22,440 nt of DNA from a virus. Location of the stretch: positions 1 through 22,440 of the IMG/VR virus record IMGVR_UViG_3300025865_000061, one strand, 5' to 3'. The position numbers and the translations under genes are program-made. The notes beneath the pieces are model-generated. The model was given only the letters and a program-made list of their open reading frames with translations, did no database searches and was not told where the DNA came from. Shown here in pieces: positions 20,881 to 22,440 of this stretch. Every line of letters starts with the position of its first letter. The first letter of the stretch is position 1.

Positions 20881-22440
20881 ATGCAGCTTTTCGCCACGGA
20901 CAATGACCGGCTTGCTTTTCTTCTGGAGACTGACGCCTCGCGCCACCTTGACGAGCTTCTCGCCGAGGCTGCGGAGCTTGTCACAGAAGAACTGCCTGCC
21001 GACCAGCGCCCGAAATACATAACCAACTATATCGGCTCCAAGCAGAAGCTCATTGACTGGATCTGGAAGCACACCCCCGAGGGAGTGGATTCGGTTATAG
21101 ACGCGTTCACCGGATCAGGAGTCGTGGCCTATATGTATAAGACCAAGGGTCTGAAGGTCACCGCTAACGACCGGCTGCGCTACTCCTACCATGCCGCTCG
21201 CGCTATCGTCGAGAACTCAAGCGTTCGGATAAGTGAGGACGAACTCGCCACTCTGCTTGCGAAAAACCCAAAGGCTGGGACCTTTGTCCAAGACAACTTC
21301 AAGGGGCTTTTCTTCGCAAGCGGAGTGCATGGCGTCATAGATAATATCCGGGCAAACGCGGACAAACTCGAGGGCTTCAAGAAGGACATCGCATTCTTTG
21401 CTCTGGGCAAGACGTGCATGTCCGGCAAGGGCGGCTTCGGGCACTTCTCTTCCTCAACCGACTATGGTAAGCGCCAGGATACGCCGGAGGAGTTCACGCA
21501 GCGATTCTCCGACAACATCGCACGCATCAATGCGCTCATATTCGACAACGGCAAGGAGTGCAAGGCGCTCAACAAGGACATCAATGAAGTCCTGCCGGAA
21601 GCCAAGGTCGACCTCGCCTACTTCGATCCGCCTTACGCGACCGAGTTCTCTACCACCAACTACGAGAAGAGCTACCACTTCGTGGAAGGCCTGATGACCT
21701 ACTGGGACGGTCTTGCCATCAACACAGAATCGAAGACCCATCATTACGCAACGGATCACAAGACGGTCACCAAGACAAACGCAAACGAGTTCTTCGGTAC
21801 ATTCCTTGCAAGCGCCAAGCATATCCCGAACTGGCTCATCTCCTACCGCGACCATGCCTACCCTAACGAAGGCGAGATGAAAGACATCATCTCGGCGAAT
21901 GGCAAAGAGAGCCGGATGCAGTCGAAGCAGCACAAGTATCACATATCCTCGAAGCATTCCGAGAACTCGGTTGCGATGGAGCGACTATTCATCTGTACGA
22001 AGGGTGCCAAGTCCGCTCAGGCAGATGAAGACCAGCACTCACTGGAAGTGACTGGGCGCATTGAAGAGAACATGCGGGCTTTGGCCGACGCGCCGTTCGC
22101 CGACGATCTTGACCTGCTCTCCTGCCAGGCCGGGATGGACCCGGTCAAGGTCACGGGCTTCATGGGCAACAAATACGTGATGCTCGGCTGGATCGAGCGA
22201 CAGCTTCCCAAGGATGCGAAGACTGTGGTCGATGCGTTCTCAGGTGGCGCGAATGTGGCCTACCACTTCAAGCGCAAGGGTCTGAAGGTAATCGCCAATG
22301 ATCTGCTGCTCTTTCCATATCACGTCGCCCGGGCCGTGGTCGAGAACTCTCACGAGACGCTGACCGATGAGGACACAGATAAGATTCTGGCTCCCAATGC
22401 CAATGCTGGCAGCTTCATTGTAGACAACTTCGATGGCTAC
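20881..22440 (+). CDS. Tandem D12-class DNA adenine methyltransferase, partial
   Basis: The frame is open from the ATG at 20881 (GGGGAG upstream) to the right edge, 520 codons so far. Domain 1 has the Dam/DpnM order: YIGSKQKL near residue 50, the AdoMet loop DAFTGSG (74-80), and the catalytic DPPY (249-252). A linker rich in acidic residues follows at about 380-420. Domain 2 then restarts with TGFMGNKYVM near 426, a variant AdoMet loop DAFSGGANVAY (451-461) and GLKVIANDLLLFPYHVARA; its DPPY region is outside the window. A 15-bp identical stretch recurs 1131 bp apart (21144-21158 and 22275-22289), supporting internal duplication. It probably protects phage DNA from host restriction. No partner endonuclease is in view. 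Confidence 0.9.
   Translation, partial: MQLFATDNDRLAFLLETDASRHLDELLAEAAELVTEELPADQRPKYITNYIGSKQKLIDWIWKHTPEGVDSVIDAFTGSGVVAYMYKTKGLKVTANDRLRYSYHAARAIVENSSVRISEDELATLLAKNPKAGTFVQDNFKGLFFASGVHGVIDNIRANADKLEGFKKDIAFFALGKTCMSGKGGFGHFSSSTDYGKRQDTPEEFTQRFSDNIARINALIFDNGKECKALNKDINEVLPEAKVDLAYFDPPYATEFSTTNYEKSYHFVEGLMTYWDGLAINTESKTHHYATDHKTVTKTNANEFFGTFLASAKHIPNWLISYRDHAYPNEGEMKDIISANGKESRMQSKQHKYHISSKHSENSVAMERLFICTKGAKSAQADEDQHSLEVTGRIEENMRALADAPFADDLDLLSCQAGMDPVKVTGFMGNKYVMLGWIERQLPKDAKTVVDAFSGGANVAYHFKRKGLKVIANDLLLFPYHVARAVVENSHETLTDEDTDKILAPNANAGSFIVDNFDGY

Overview
The window is most of the early and packaging half of a tailed-phage genome, most likely a prophage or temperate phage of a bacterium. 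The evidence is a LexA-type repressor facing away from a tightly packed replication operon, terminase and portal genes, a Mu gpF-like head protein, two integrase-family genes and a DNA methyltransferase. The DNA is fairly GC-rich by eye. Nearly every gene has a strong GGAGG-type ribosome binding site, and the lexA promoter is a textbook sigma-70 type. The host phylum cannot be named from this sequence. No rRNA, tRNA, CRISPR array or insertion sequence was seen.

Layout. (1) Minus strand, 1-1097: lexA, then a hypothetical gene that runs off the left edge. The lexA promoter carries a perfect palindrome between -35 and -10. (2) Plus strand, 1366-9964: an early operon with 1-4 nt overlaps or near-zero gaps between most genes. 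It encodes a small unknown protein, a Cas4/RecB-like Fe-S nuclease, a Sak4-like RecA-fold ATPase, a DUF669-like ssDNA-binding protein, an ERCC4 nuclease, a RecD2-like helicase, a primase-polymerase/D5 helicase fusion and a protein with a TubC-like N-terminus. Together these could open, copy and recombine phage DNA. (3) 9973-10667: a possible 52-aa gene and a putative small terminase subunit. (4) Minus strand, 10839-12117: a complete tyrosine recombinase and an overlapping upstream gene that encodes only a recombinase core-binding domain. This cassette sits between the putative small and the large terminase genes and is bordered by inverted repeats. (5) Plus strand, 12227-20788: large terminase, portal, a 1527-residue multidomain head protein and two small unknown genes. 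(6) 20881 to the right edge: a protein with two tandem D12-class adenine methyltransferase domains, cut off by the window. Major capsid and tail genes are not in view.

The most unusual items are the 1527-aa protein and a two-block 42-nt element. The protein has a head-morphogenesis domain, SAP/HeH-like repeats, a HipA/PI-kinase-like domain and a possibly ADP-ribosyltransferase-like C-terminus, which resembles a virion-borne polyvalent effector. The 42-nt element occurs just upstream of the first gene of the early operon and again just upstream of the methyltransferase gene. Both copies can form a hairpin from the same 5' arm but with different 3' partners. The split core-binding-domain/recombinase pair and the tandem methyltransferase are also worth attention.
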